Below are positions 54,901 through 59,600 of a stretch of 64,000 nucleotides of DNA, piece by piece. Within the stretch, counting starts at the first letter, position 1. The number at the start of each line of letters is the position of its first letter. Source of the stretch: Diploptera punctata (lineage: Eukaryota; Arthropoda; Insecta; Blattodea; Blaberidae). Both the position numbers and the translations under genes were made by a program. The notes beneath the pieces were generated by a model. That model was not told the origin of the DNA, made no database searches, and saw only the letters and a list, made by a program, of their open reading frames with translations. The DNA is taken from contig JASPKZ010008351.1 in assembly GCA_030220185.1 (NCBI GenBank), positions 1,240,001-1,304,000 of the forward strand, read 5' to 3'.

Positions 54901-55712
54901 AAGTAAAAGGGTGCATCACTGACAGGTTAAATATCTAAGATAATATAAGATGCAGAAAGTCTTTTTACATATGTGTTTCACTTGTGTTTGCCAGGTTAAA
55001 TTCGCATCTAGATATAATCCAAGAACTGAAGAAAAATAAGGGATAATTATATTATTTATAGAAATGCTTGGAAGTGTAGATATGTCAAAGGTTGTAAGCA
55101 GTCTTTGTTGTCCCATTAGAATTACTTGTGATTTGTTAGGATTTAGATTTAGACCGATACTCGAAGACCAGTTAAAGATGGATAAGAGATTGTCATTCAT
55201 TTTCGTCAAGCTGTTATAGATGAATGAGGTGAATGTAGGTAAATTTGGAGATCATCAGCATAGAGGTGATAATGGCAGTGCTTTAGTACAGTTGGTAAGT
55301 CATTTATGTAGATAATAAAGAGAATTATTCCAAATTAGTTTTTAGTTTATTGGATAACCTGGCACCCCATATGGACAAGTTGGCTACCCGTTTGAACAAT
55401 GATTACCGATAATGCATGTTCTCCAATGTAAATATAGAGGTTTTAGGTTAGAATTACTTCAACTTCTCATTCAATTCCAAAGTATTTTCGCATTTTTTAA
55501 AATCAATATAATATTTCCATCGGGTAATTATTCACATACTGCAATAATTAGTGCGGTTTCTTTTTTCAATTTATGTCGGTGGTCTCTTGGCATGGAATCC
55601 CTCATTGCTTTATTAAATCGGAATATGGATCTATGGTAAACAAATACATACCTGATGGCACATAATCTGCATCACTCTCATCTGAATCTGAAAGCAGTTC
55701 TCTCTCATCCAT
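33861..55712 (-). CDS. CFDP1: CFDP1/BCNT (Yeti) orthologue, six spliced coding exons
   Basis: Six exons on the minus strand (55712-55652, 50017-49870, 42309-42200, 41225-41060, 37989-37729, 33954-33861) join with matching phases and GT/AG borders into about 279 codons from ATG to TGA. The N-terminal half is acidic then lysine-rich ([25 protein letters not shown] tract). The middle carries DSLWSDFLKDTG and [18 protein letters not shown]. The C-terminal third is the BCNT-C domain: [38 protein letters not shown], then [20 protein letters not shown]. Family knowledge: BCNT/CFDP1 (yeast Swc5, fly Yeti) is a nuclear chromatin-remodelling protein of SWR1/SRCAP-type complexes that deposit H2A.Z. Length is close to the human protein (about 299 aa). 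All domain residues I expect are present and no stop interrupts the joined frame, so it looks functional. Introns total about 21 kb, filled with transposable elements. Divergent from the TMEM170 homologue. Confidence 0.93.
34105..34560 (-). repeat. tRNA-like repeat family 6, 1.5 tandem units (~300 bp)
   Basis: tRNA-like bodies at 34132-34203 and 34432-34503, in 300-bp units sharing GCAAATGGCGGCTTCTTTA and AAAGCCAGTAG. The acceptor-like stem (CGCCTAGACT / GGCCTAGG) and T arm pair well; the anticodon loop reads AGA. Confidence 0.78.
34565..34965 (-). mobile_element. PLE family F, decayed GIY-YIG C-terminal part
   Basis: Minus strand resembles the 47905-48359 copy: [31 protein letters not shown] frame, [20 protein letters not shown], then EDGTEEGPK over a degraded hammerhead region. 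Multiple frame changes. Confidence 0.65.
34970..35699. mobile_element. TIR element with hairpin (copy 4)
   Basis: Colinear with 15984-16719. The first bases are altered (TATTTAATCTCATGCC) and the hairpin loop is shortened. Confidence 0.82.
35969..36786 (+). mobile_element. pogo/Tigger-like DNA transposon, degraded
   Basis: TIRs CAGTGAAAGCTCCCTTATTC / GAATAAGTAGCTTTAACTG with TA on both sides (35967-35968, 36787-36788); 818 bp. Around 36369-36540 a broken frame gives MSSKRKE..., [20 protein letters not shown] and CFSVNESRN, the psq/CENP-B N-terminal HTH of Tigger transposases. No DDE domain left. Confidence 0.78.
36840..37080 (-). mobile_element. PLE fragment, relative of the 38269-38989 retrozyme-like element
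   Basis: Minus strand: [46 protein letters not shown], aligning with the PLE C-terminus of 50118. It is followed by a diverged ribozyme region (GUGAAGAU...UUCGAAACCAUGAUUUCAUG) homologous to 38374-38421. Confidence 0.65.
37079..37700 (-). repeat. tRNA-like repeat family 6, two tandem ~300-bp units
   Basis: Units start AAGGATAAATTATATTTGAA at 37079, 37377 and 37677. tRNA-like bodies at 37113-37178 and 37410-37482 (-). Conserved linker GCAAATGGCGGCTTCTTAG...AAAGCCAGTAGGGCTTC. It lies in CFDP1's last intron, ending 30 bp from the exon 5 donor. Confidence 0.85.
37729..37989 (-). CDS. CFDP1: CFDP1 coding exon 5 (most of BCNT-C domain)
   Basis: 261 bp, acceptor TTGTTGCAG|, donor G|GTAAGA. Encodes [18 protein letters not shown], a Gly/Arg-rich linker ([11 protein letters not shown]) and the core of the BCNT-C domain ([18 protein letters not shown]). 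A decayed PLE starts only about 25 bp beyond the acceptor on the intron side, so any branch point further upstream would lie in PLE-derived sequence. Confidence 0.95.
38374..38421 (-). ncRNA. Hammerhead ribozyme, canonical core (type I)
   Basis: Minus strand: stem I UUAUGG/UCAUGG (6 bp with G-U pairs), CUGAAGA (38415-38409), U, stem II GAACAU/AUGUUU with loop GACA, GAAA (38391-38388), 8-nt self-complementary stem III AUCGCGAU, A17 (38380). Predicted cleavage is between 38380 and 38379. Every invariant core position of the hammerhead consensus is met, apart from the extra U before stem II. Confidence 0.8.
38889..38936 (+). ncRNA. Hammerhead ribozyme, canonical core (type I)
   Basis: Stem I UUAUGG (38889-38894) with UCAUGG (38931-38936), CUGAAGA 38895-38901, U, stem II 903-908/913-918, GAAA 38919-38922, stem III AUCGCGAU 38922-38929, A17 38930. 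The loop is GACU instead of GACA of the minus copy. A TGA stop of the relic ORF lies within UUUGAAA. Confidence 0.82.
39187..39230 (+). ncRNA. Hammerhead-like motif, family D variant
   Basis: CAG / CUGGGGA / U / stem II GUGAC/GUCGC / GAUA / ACU-GA-AGU / G / CUG. Same fold as 23246 and 61930, but with GAUA and G17. The ORF stop (TGA) sits inside it. Confidence 0.4.
39362..39440 (-). mobile_element. LINE 3'-terminal fragment
   Basis: About 75 bp of the 3' terminus shared with 6110-6180 and 54295-54365 (GGCCTTGGCCTAATACTTGG) with a GAAGAGG tail: an extreme 5' truncation. Confidence 0.75.
39600..40735 (-). mobile_element. PLE family D copy with RT end and GIY-YIG
   Basis: Minus strand 40735-40530: [20 protein letters not shown]..., [20 protein letters not shown] (RT end). 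Then, after a 59-bp insertion, the linker; SGIYQID near 40140 (the DCKDCN segment is deleted), [13 protein letters not shown], a frameshift near 39970, and the C-terminus [20 protein letters not shown] with repeated PDGSLE motifs (39945-39649). The 3' end holds the family hammerhead-like motif (39655-39705) and pLTR. Confidence 0.82.
40494..40552 (-). mobile_element. 59-bp PLE 3'-end insertion with 13-bp TSD
   Basis: GACTATTGAAAAT at 40481-40493 and 40553-40565 flanks a 59-bp piece (ACCTCATAATGTTAAAAATT...) identical in type to the distal 3' end of family D (25170, 41880, 48690, 60950). It is an extremely 5'-truncated insertion. Confidence 0.8.
41060..41225 (-). CDS. CFDP1: CFDP1 coding exon 4
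   Basis: 166 bp, acceptor TGTTGCAG|, donor G|GTAATG. Begins [13 protein letters not shown] and ends [15 protein letters not shown], the conserved motif just before the BCNT-C domain. A split Arg codon (AG|A) joins exon 5. Confidence 0.92.
41294..41785 (+). mobile_element. PLE family A, GIY-YIG 3' part
   Basis: A 124-codon frame: [51 protein letters not shown], a 12-codon in-frame deletion relative to 24898 (MLNIENTLTV), [18 protein letters not shown], ending [19 protein letters not shown]. The pLTR continues to ~41785. The hammerhead core is intact. Confidence 0.85.
41613..41666 (+). ncRNA. Hammerhead ribozyme candidate, PLE family A
   Basis: CTGATGA (41628-41634), U, stem II GUGAC/GUCCC (one mismatch), GAAA (41648-41651), stem III A-G-C-A-C-U (2 bp plus 2-nt loop), A17 (41657). 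Stem I CUG/UAG then AA/UU and UUU/AAA. The core is intact; stems II and III are weakened compared with 25069-25119. Confidence 0.65.
41860..42060. repeat. PLE family D pLTR palindrome
   Basis: 44-bp arms (AATTAAATGAATCGTGATGT... and its inverse ending 42046) around a ~50-bp centre with GACGATGACGACAAAGTGTC, CGAUA, ACUGCAGU, GCUG. This is two family-D 3' ends head to head with a single ribozyme-like core. Confidence 0.75.
42200..42309 (-). CDS. CFDP1: CFDP1 coding exon 3
   Basis: 110 bp, acceptor TTCACAG|, donor G|GTAAAC. Encodes a Glu/Lys-rich stretch ending [15 protein letters not shown]. The final part is the conserved 'EEE.KK.ADALWxDFL' motif of BCNT proteins, completed by the next exon through a split Asp codon. 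Confidence 0.9.
42335..42820. other. CFDP1 intron, AT-rich with short ATA repeats
   Basis: Small (AAT)n runs at 42333-42352 and 42535-42549; otherwise nothing recognised. Confidence 0.5.
42800..43265. repeat. tRNA-like repeat family 6: four copies, inverted pairs
   Basis: tRNA-like bodies 42822-42894 (-), 42917-42973 (-, partial), 43005-43077 (+), 43172-43244 (+). The plus copies have a perfect 7-bp acceptor stem GCCTGAA/TTCAGGC, D arm GCTCAGTGGACAGAGC and loop ACGGAAA (GGA). Outside, GAGAAAAATT pairs with AATTTTTCTC. Confidence 0.8.
43266..44734. other. CFDP1 intron, no recognised element
   Basis: About 1.5 kb without domain-bearing frames or matches to other repeats in the window. Confidence 0.5.
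44735..44960 (+). pseudogene. Decayed LINE RT fragment
   Basis: [20 protein letters not shown], then [13 protein letters not shown], matching 'YKTxIxPVxxYGSETW...RKIYGPV..GxW'. Frameshifted. Confidence 0.5.
45097..45905 (+). mobile_element. PLE family G, GIY-YIG domain and pLTR
   Basis: Frame with two stops: [39 protein letters not shown] (GIY-YIG with the CxC insertion typical of this PLE type), [51 protein letters not shown], then a 28-residue tandem duplication (STR.SNSNLIE.MEVP.ADQS) ending RTHCG-stop at 45761. The pLTR follows with a hammerhead-like motif (45809-45850) and GGGGAACTACAAGCCTCACG. Confidence 0.85.
45809..45850 (+). ncRNA. Hammerhead-like motif, PLE family G
   Basis: Stem I CCC/GGG, UUGAGGA (C3 changed to U), U, stem II GCCAG/UUGGC, GAAA (45839-45842), 4-nt self-complementary stem III ACGU, C17 (45846). 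The C3-to-U change is shared with 3532-3538 and 3641-3647, so it is a family trait rather than a private mutation. Confidence 0.5.
46450..47208. mobile_element. TIR element copy 5, with nested PLE fragment, lacking the hairpin
   Basis: Matches 15984-16719 up to GTTAAATAGTC (47187-47197) but has no hairpin module. A ~90-bp PLE family-G pLTR piece sits in its A-rich stretch (46758-46847). Confidence 0.8.
46758..46847 (+). mobile_element. PLE family G pLTR 3' fragment starting at the ribozyme cleavage position
   Basis: GGGGAACTACAAGCCTCACG...CTCCGGCCGTGAAAGTCTA with nothing of the motif upstream of C17/G1.1. Nested in a TIR element. Confidence 0.7.
47222..47549. mobile_element. hAT-type MITE with 8-bp TSD
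   Basis: 14-bp perfect TIRs TAGGGCTGAAAAAA / TTTTTTCAGCCCTA, duplicated GTTATAAA at 47214-47221 and 47550-47557; 328 bp, no transposase. Confidence 0.88.
47905..48359 (-). mobile_element. PLE family F insertion with 11-bp TSD
   Basis: TCTATCCAAAC at 47894-47904 and 48360-48370. Minus-strand [103 protein letters not shown], ending [16 protein letters not shown]. Open from GIY-YIG to the natural stop, hence relatively young. RT part absent. Confidence 0.87.
47941..47982 (-). ncRNA. Hammerhead ribozyme candidate, PLE family F
   Basis: Minus strand: CUGAGGA (47979-47973), U, perfect stem II GGAAC/GUUCC with a 9-nt loop, GAAA (47952-47949), self-complementary stem III ACUAGU, U17 (47943); AU/UA begin stem I. 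The core is canonical (CUGANGA, GAAA, UH). The ORF stop TAG is inside stem III. Confidence 0.68.
49158..49432 (+). mobile_element. Small hammerhead-bearing retroelement (275 bp) with 12-bp TSD
   Basis: ATGATTTAAACC at 49146-49157 and 49433-49444. No coding frame with a domain. Left inverted arm (ATTATTTTTGGTCTGGACAT...) matches the right arm (ATGTCCAGACCAAAAATAAT). Plus-strand hammerhead at 49343-49378. Same family as 28426-28654. Confidence 0.82.
49343..49378 (+). ncRNA. Hammerhead ribozyme candidate
   Basis: CUGACGA (49344-49350), U, stem II AAAAC/GUUUU with loop AGAAUU, GAAA (49368-49371), stem III ACAUGU, C17 (49377), C1.1 pairing G2.1 (49343). Identical core to 28480-28516. Stem I is short as read. 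Confidence 0.7.
49547..49862 (+). mobile_element. SINE family 2, adjacent to a CFDP1 splice donor
   Basis: Head GTCCACCGCTGTGGTCTTGA, B box GGTTCGATTCCTGG, 3' end CTATGGATGGATATTA at 49862. The CFDP1 exon 2 donor is at 49869/49870. Probable TSD: TTAATATAC (49538-49546) vs TTACTATAC (49861-49869), one mismatch. Confidence 0.88.
49870..50017 (-). CDS. CFDP1: CFDP1 coding exon 2
   Basis: 148 bp with acceptor TTTTAAG| and donor G|GTATAG. It encodes [16 protein letters not shown], an acidic low-complexity segment, then a basic tract ending KKKKKMKSC, as in the poorly conserved N-terminal half of BCNT proteins. The donor lies only about 7 bp from the 3' end of a tRNA-derived SINE (49547-49862) and within its probable right target-site repeat. 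Confidence 0.85.
50060..50440 (+). mobile_element. PLE family E, C-terminal part and pLTR
   Basis: [15 protein letters not shown] start, [56 protein letters not shown]. Ends with a hammerhead-like motif (50295-50345: UUGAAAA, U, GAGAGA/UCUCUC, AAAA, ACUAGU) and the AAATATGAGGCAAGATG pLTR. Confidence 0.78.
50455..51030 (-). pseudogene. Tc1/mariner-superfamily transposase, N-terminal part
   Basis: Minus strand: [80 protein letters not shown] (HTH), then broken frames with [20 protein letters not shown] (first catalytic Asp of FSDEATF lost) and [18 protein letters not shown]. The rest of the DDE domain is absent. Confidence 0.75.
51104..51505 (+). mobile_element. tRNA-derived SINE family 4, full length
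   Basis: Head GGCCGCAGTGGACTAGTGGT (A box), GGCTTCAAACCCGGCCGGGG (B box), ~320-bp body (CCGGGAGGGACTTTAAGCC; AACAAGTGTAACTAAATTAG; GGGGGAGAGCGCC) and (AATAC)n tail. Confidence 0.87.
51508..52160 (-). mobile_element. PLE family E copy with inverted pLTR
   Basis: Minus frame: [40 protein letters not shown] (GIY-YIG), [68 protein letters not shown]. The 3' end (51540-51600) carries UUGAAAA, U, GAGAG/CUCUC, GAAA, self-complementary AACUAGUU, C. A plus-oriented copy of this end closes the right side (52005-52160). Open GIY-YIG frame. Confidence 0.83.
52165..52935. other. CFDP1 intron, unassigned
   Basis: No confident element. It may hold the decayed 5' half of the piggyBac element that follows. 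Confidence 0.4.
52940..53950 (+). pseudogene. piggyBac-type transposase, C-terminal two thirds, frameshifted
   Basis: Reads [20 protein letters not shown] (family motif), [40 protein letters not shown] (second catalytic Asp region), [40 protein letters not shown] (third catalytic Asp region), frameshift near 53590, ...[14 protein letters not shown], then [20 protein letters not shown], frameshift, and a Cys-rich end ([20 protein letters not shown]) like the piggyBac C-terminal zinc-binding domain. The N-terminus with the first Asp is not found; no TIRs seen. Confidence 0.85.
53951..54285. other. CFDP1 intron, unassigned
   Basis: AT-rich; nothing recognised. Confidence 0.4.
54290..54670 (-). 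mobile_element. LINE 3' end with RT tail
   Basis: Minus frame: [95 protein letters not shown]. The 3' terminus GGCCTTGGCCTAATACTTGG plus GAA tail defines the parent family of 6110-6695 and 19336-19755. Confidence 0.8.
54905..55335 (-). pseudogene. Jockey/CR1-like RT fragment with YADD box
   Basis: Minus strand: [32 protein letters not shown] (catalytic YADD), frame break, [73 protein letters not shown]. Both truncated and shifted. Confidence 0.78.
55652..55712 (-). CDS. CFDP1: CFDP1 coding exon 1 (start codon)
   Basis: 61 bp starting at ATG and encoding 20 acidic residues ([20 protein letters not shown]) plus the first base of a Gly codon. It ends at a strong donor, G|GTATGT. A plausible acceptor TCTAG lies about 13 bp upstream of the ATG (near 55726), so a short 5'UTR piece precedes the start. 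Split codon G|GA joins to the next exon. Confidence 0.88.
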
Positions 55713-56006
55713 TGTCCTTGAAGATCTAGAATATTTATATTAAATTAATCGATAACAAATATTGTTAGCGTTAATATATCTAAAAAAATTAATAGTAATG
55801 ACTAATTCCAGATGCACAAGGTGGTTTAAAACTAAATCTAAAAATGGGTATAAAACGTGTATGTTGGTATTCTTGTTTTCTAGATCTTTGAGTTGGAAAT
55901 GAATCCCATTTCACAATCAAATAACGCGCAATACGTTAATTATTCAACCGTATTTATTTGGAATCATGTGAATAAACTTTAATACCATTTTTCTTTACTG
56001 ACTTAC

Positions 56007-56120
56007 CTGCTACTTTGATGGAATGTCACTACGCCGTCGCCAATATCGAACTCTCGGGTTTTCTGATACTGCCTCGTGCGCCGAGTCTCATTTCAATTGT
56101 TTTGTAGCAGAAGCTCTTCT
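56007..56120 (-). other. CFDP1: CFDP1 non-coding first exon (approximate 5' end)
   Basis: A consensus donor AG|GTAAGT at 56007/56006 on the minus strand follows a GC-richer stretch (CpG-containing 56028-56095), unlike the surrounding AT-rich DNA. No good initiation codon leads into a long frame, so it is probably a 5'UTR exon spliced to the acceptor near 55726. The upstream limit is a guess. Confidence 0.6.
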
Positions 56121-56165
56121 GGAGTGTGTTGCTACTAAAAGAAAATGTTTTATTTATTGTTGTTA
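56080..56165. promoter_or_regulatory. Putative bidirectional promoter CFDP1 / TMEM170
   Basis: The two genes are head to head. The CFDP1 first-exon donor is at 56007 (-) and the TMEM170 leader-exon donor at 56218 (+), leaving at most about 200 bp for both leaders and the promoter. CpGs cluster here against an otherwise CpG-poor window. No TATA box is placed convincingly for either gene. Confidence 0.5.
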
Positions 56166-56218
56166 TGGTGACAGTGATTAATTCGGATTGTTGTTAGAAT
56201 GGTTCTTTTTCTCAAAAG
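56120..56218 (+). other. TMEM170: TMEM170 leader (non-coding) exon, approximate start
   Basis: Ends at a consensus donor AAAAG|GTAAGT. Contains an upstream ATG at 56199. The start position is unknown. Confidence 0.5.
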
Positions 56219-56571
56219 GTAAGTAATAATTTTGTGATTATAAGTTATCATCTTACCGCTCTTTGCAATTACTAAAACATTAGTACACCCCTTAAAAGGT
56301 CAGTGAACACATTGCATTTTATGTTATACGGTAACATTAAATTTTCGCGTTGATACATATGTGTAGTAATGTTGTATAATTCTAATCGGTTAACGAGAGT
56401 TGAAATGTTAACACAAATAGCATTTTATATGATAAATTCTGTTACAGCAGATCTCTTCAGTCATATCCCTTGATTTATTACAATGGAATCTTCGGAACGA
56501 AACGTCAACGAAACATAAATGCTACAGATGTGGAGTAAATATTTCTGGATTGGAATTGCACCCCTTCCAGA

Positions 56572-56674
56572 ATGTCCATGTCCTATGCAGCAAAAGAATT
56601 CCAAACATCAGAATTGGATACAGTTGCAAATGTGATTAGTCTGACTCCCACAGATCCCCTTAATACTTTTGCAG
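56572..56674 (+). CDS. TMEM170: TMEM170 coding exon 1
   Basis: 34 codons plus one base from ATG. It may be the 3' part of a longer exon starting at the NAGNAG acceptor near 56456. An upstream ATG at 56199 in the leader would give a short frame that ends at a TAA before this ATG, so I chose 56572. It ends TPTDPLNTFA + G, which pairs with AA of exon 2 to give Glu-Met-Trp-Tyr. Confidence 0.75.
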
Positions 56675-59600
56675 GTGTGTATATTTTTACAAAATGTATT
56701 GTATGTTGTGAATTTTAAGACAAATGACGCTAAAATGTACATTCAGACGATAAAAAAATGTTACTATAGACTTTTGAAAAGTTTCAAGAACTTTGGGATT
56801 TATGCCAGGTATCGGTGGTCTATTTCAAAAGTATTTTGAACTTCAAAAATAATACAAACTTCAGGAAATACAGTACTTTAAGTTACCTGATATTTTTTCA
56901 AAGTCCTATAGAACAACAGTGTGCATGTGCCAGAGTTTATAGAGCTAGCGATAACACACCATTGAATGACATATCAATTATCTTCCTTGCCACATATCGA
57001 TTATTATCGTTATCGTACTAAAGTTTATATAGCTTACACTAGGTGCAGCACATAGCTGTGAAATTGGAATGACAAATCTTTACAATAAATCCCCAAATCT
57101 ATGTTAAATAAATATATTACTAATATTAAAATTACCAAACGTTTATTAAAAATGGGTGTAAACTTACTTATCACTTCCTAACCCGTTCCAACTAACGATA
57201 ACTCATACCAGCGATCGGAAAAATTATAGACTAAGTAATATATTCTATGGAGAAAAATAGCAGTCAGCATAACAAAACAGTCATAATGTTGTGATTTGCA
57301 TATTTTAAAAATAGGCCTACTTAAAAATGATCAAATGTTATAAAAATTGTTTGAAAAAGTTTAAATTATTAAAAAATGTCAGTAAATATGGAAGAAGAGC
57401 TATAGTTTACAATAATAAACTGAAAATCAAGGATAAATTTTTCTACTATTAGGCCCTAACTTCATTTTGGGATTCTAGTGCTGATGACAGACTGCTGTAG
57501 TTGGAAGAAAAATAAAAAAAGGCACAAATTATTGCAGCAATATGTGAAAACTATCTGAAGGGTATGATGAAAGTTAAAAATTAAATTGTACCTGTTGGTA
57601 GGTGCCATCATCCTCAACTTGTTATATTGCATATAAAATTAACTGGAGCGCTTTCGGAAGTTACCTTCCATCTTCTGCGGGTTGAGTTTCCGTTATTTAA
57701 TTTAATTTTTAACTTTCATCATATGACTTCACCTCAACGGAATTTAATATGAATTTTACTAGTATTGATCTGAAGGATATACGCCTATATGTGTTGTGTG
57801 GTGGTGTTGTCTGAAGAAAGTATGGAAAATACCTGCAAATTGAATGAATAGTTCAGATAGAAATAACCTTGGAAAAAAATATTTTCAGTACTTATTGAAA
57901 AAAGCTATAAATTATCGATAGAACAGGATTGTCAGCTTATAGGAATTTGCAAACCTAAAAGAATACCCTCATCATTCTTAAACTAAAAACCTAATGAAAT
58001 AACTCACCCTAACTTTATACTTGTCCTTTTTGTTTAGCATATGTTATTGTTAAGTGCTGTTACGAATTGCAAAATGCATGGAAAAAATTGTGCGACGTCG
58101 GTAGATGAATAAACATTTTTGGCAAACATGGTGATAAGATATAACTGAAATTAATCAAGAAGTCTATTGATTCTTCTTCTTCTTCCAGCTCTACAGCCCT
58201 TTATGAGCCCTGGCTGCTGTTAGGACATTCCTCTGCGCATTCCTGCCCAATGCCCTCCTTCTCCATCCCTGGACCCCGAGCTTTCAGAGGTCCTCCTTTA
58301 TTCCATCCATCCATCTCAGCTTCGGTCTTCCTCTTCTTCTTCCTCCATCTGGTGTTAGTAGTGTAAGCTTTCTAGTAGTATTCTCCTCCTCCATTCTCAT
58401 TATGATCCACCCATCTCAGTCTGCCAATTTTAATAACATTTACAATATCTGGGTCTGAATATAAATTGTAGATTTCATTGTTATATCTTATCCGCTATAC
58501 TCTACGATCATTTATAGGTCCCAGGATCTTTCTCAGGATTTTCCTTTCAAAGATTCTCAATCTTTCTCCATTCTCTCTGTTAAGTGTCCAGCATTTACTG
58601 CCATAAGTAGCATCTGGTCTCAGTATGGTTTTATAAATTTTTAATTTTGCATCCAGACTTAGAATGTGTGATTTGAATTGGTCCTTAAGTGCATAATAAC
58701 ATCTGTTGGCTTGGAGAACCCTGCTCCTTATTTCCTTGTTAATATTATTGTCTTCAGTGATTATAGTGCACAGATATTTAAATTCATGTAGGCCTACAAT
58801 TTGAAATTTATATTTGCCCATTTCTAGTGGGTCTTTAGCTACAGGCCTAATATTGGAGATCTGCATAAATTTTGTTTTTTTTTTTATTAATTTTGAGTCC
58901 CATAGATTCTGCTGCTATGGATATGGCATTAAAAGGTTCCGTTGTAGATTTCATGGTCCCGCCAATAATAACTATATCACCACCATATGCCATGATCTGG
59001 ATGGATTTACTATATATTGTACCACTGATATTAACTTTGGCATCTCTCAGTACCTTCTCAAGCGCAATGTTGAACAGCATGCATGATAAGCTATCTCCTT
59101 GTCTCAGGCCTGTTTGTGTCTGAAATGGTTTGGATAGTTCATTCTGGATTCTAACCATACTTCTAGTTATTGTCATTGTCATATTTATTAATCTAACCAG
59201 TTTTTTGGATATGCCAAATTCAGTCAATCCTGGATCACTGCTCCCATCCTAAAAATGTCGTATGCAGATTTGAAATCAATGAAGAGGTGAAATGTACTTA
59301 AGTTATATTGCATTGTTTTCTCCAATATACGACGAACTGAGTGTATTTGATCAGTTGTAGATTTGTACCCTCTGAACCCCCATTGGTACTGTCCTATAAT
59401 TTTATTCCATATAGGGCTTCAGCCTTTCACATAAAATATTTTATAGGTTGTTTTCAAGAGGGATATTCCCCTATAGTTTTTACAATTTTTTAAAAAATAG
59501 GGTATATTATGCCATTTTTCCAGTCTTAGGCATCCTTTCCGTTTGCCATATCAAGTTTATAATTTTGTGAACCTGGTTTGTTAGATTTATACCTCTCATT

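Noticed and set aside
56199..56218. ATG in the TMEM170 leader exon as the real start
   Set aside because: Splicing it to the 56456 acceptor gives a short frame ending at a TAA before the conserved region; the downstream ATG at 56572 leads in frame into the TMEM170 signature.
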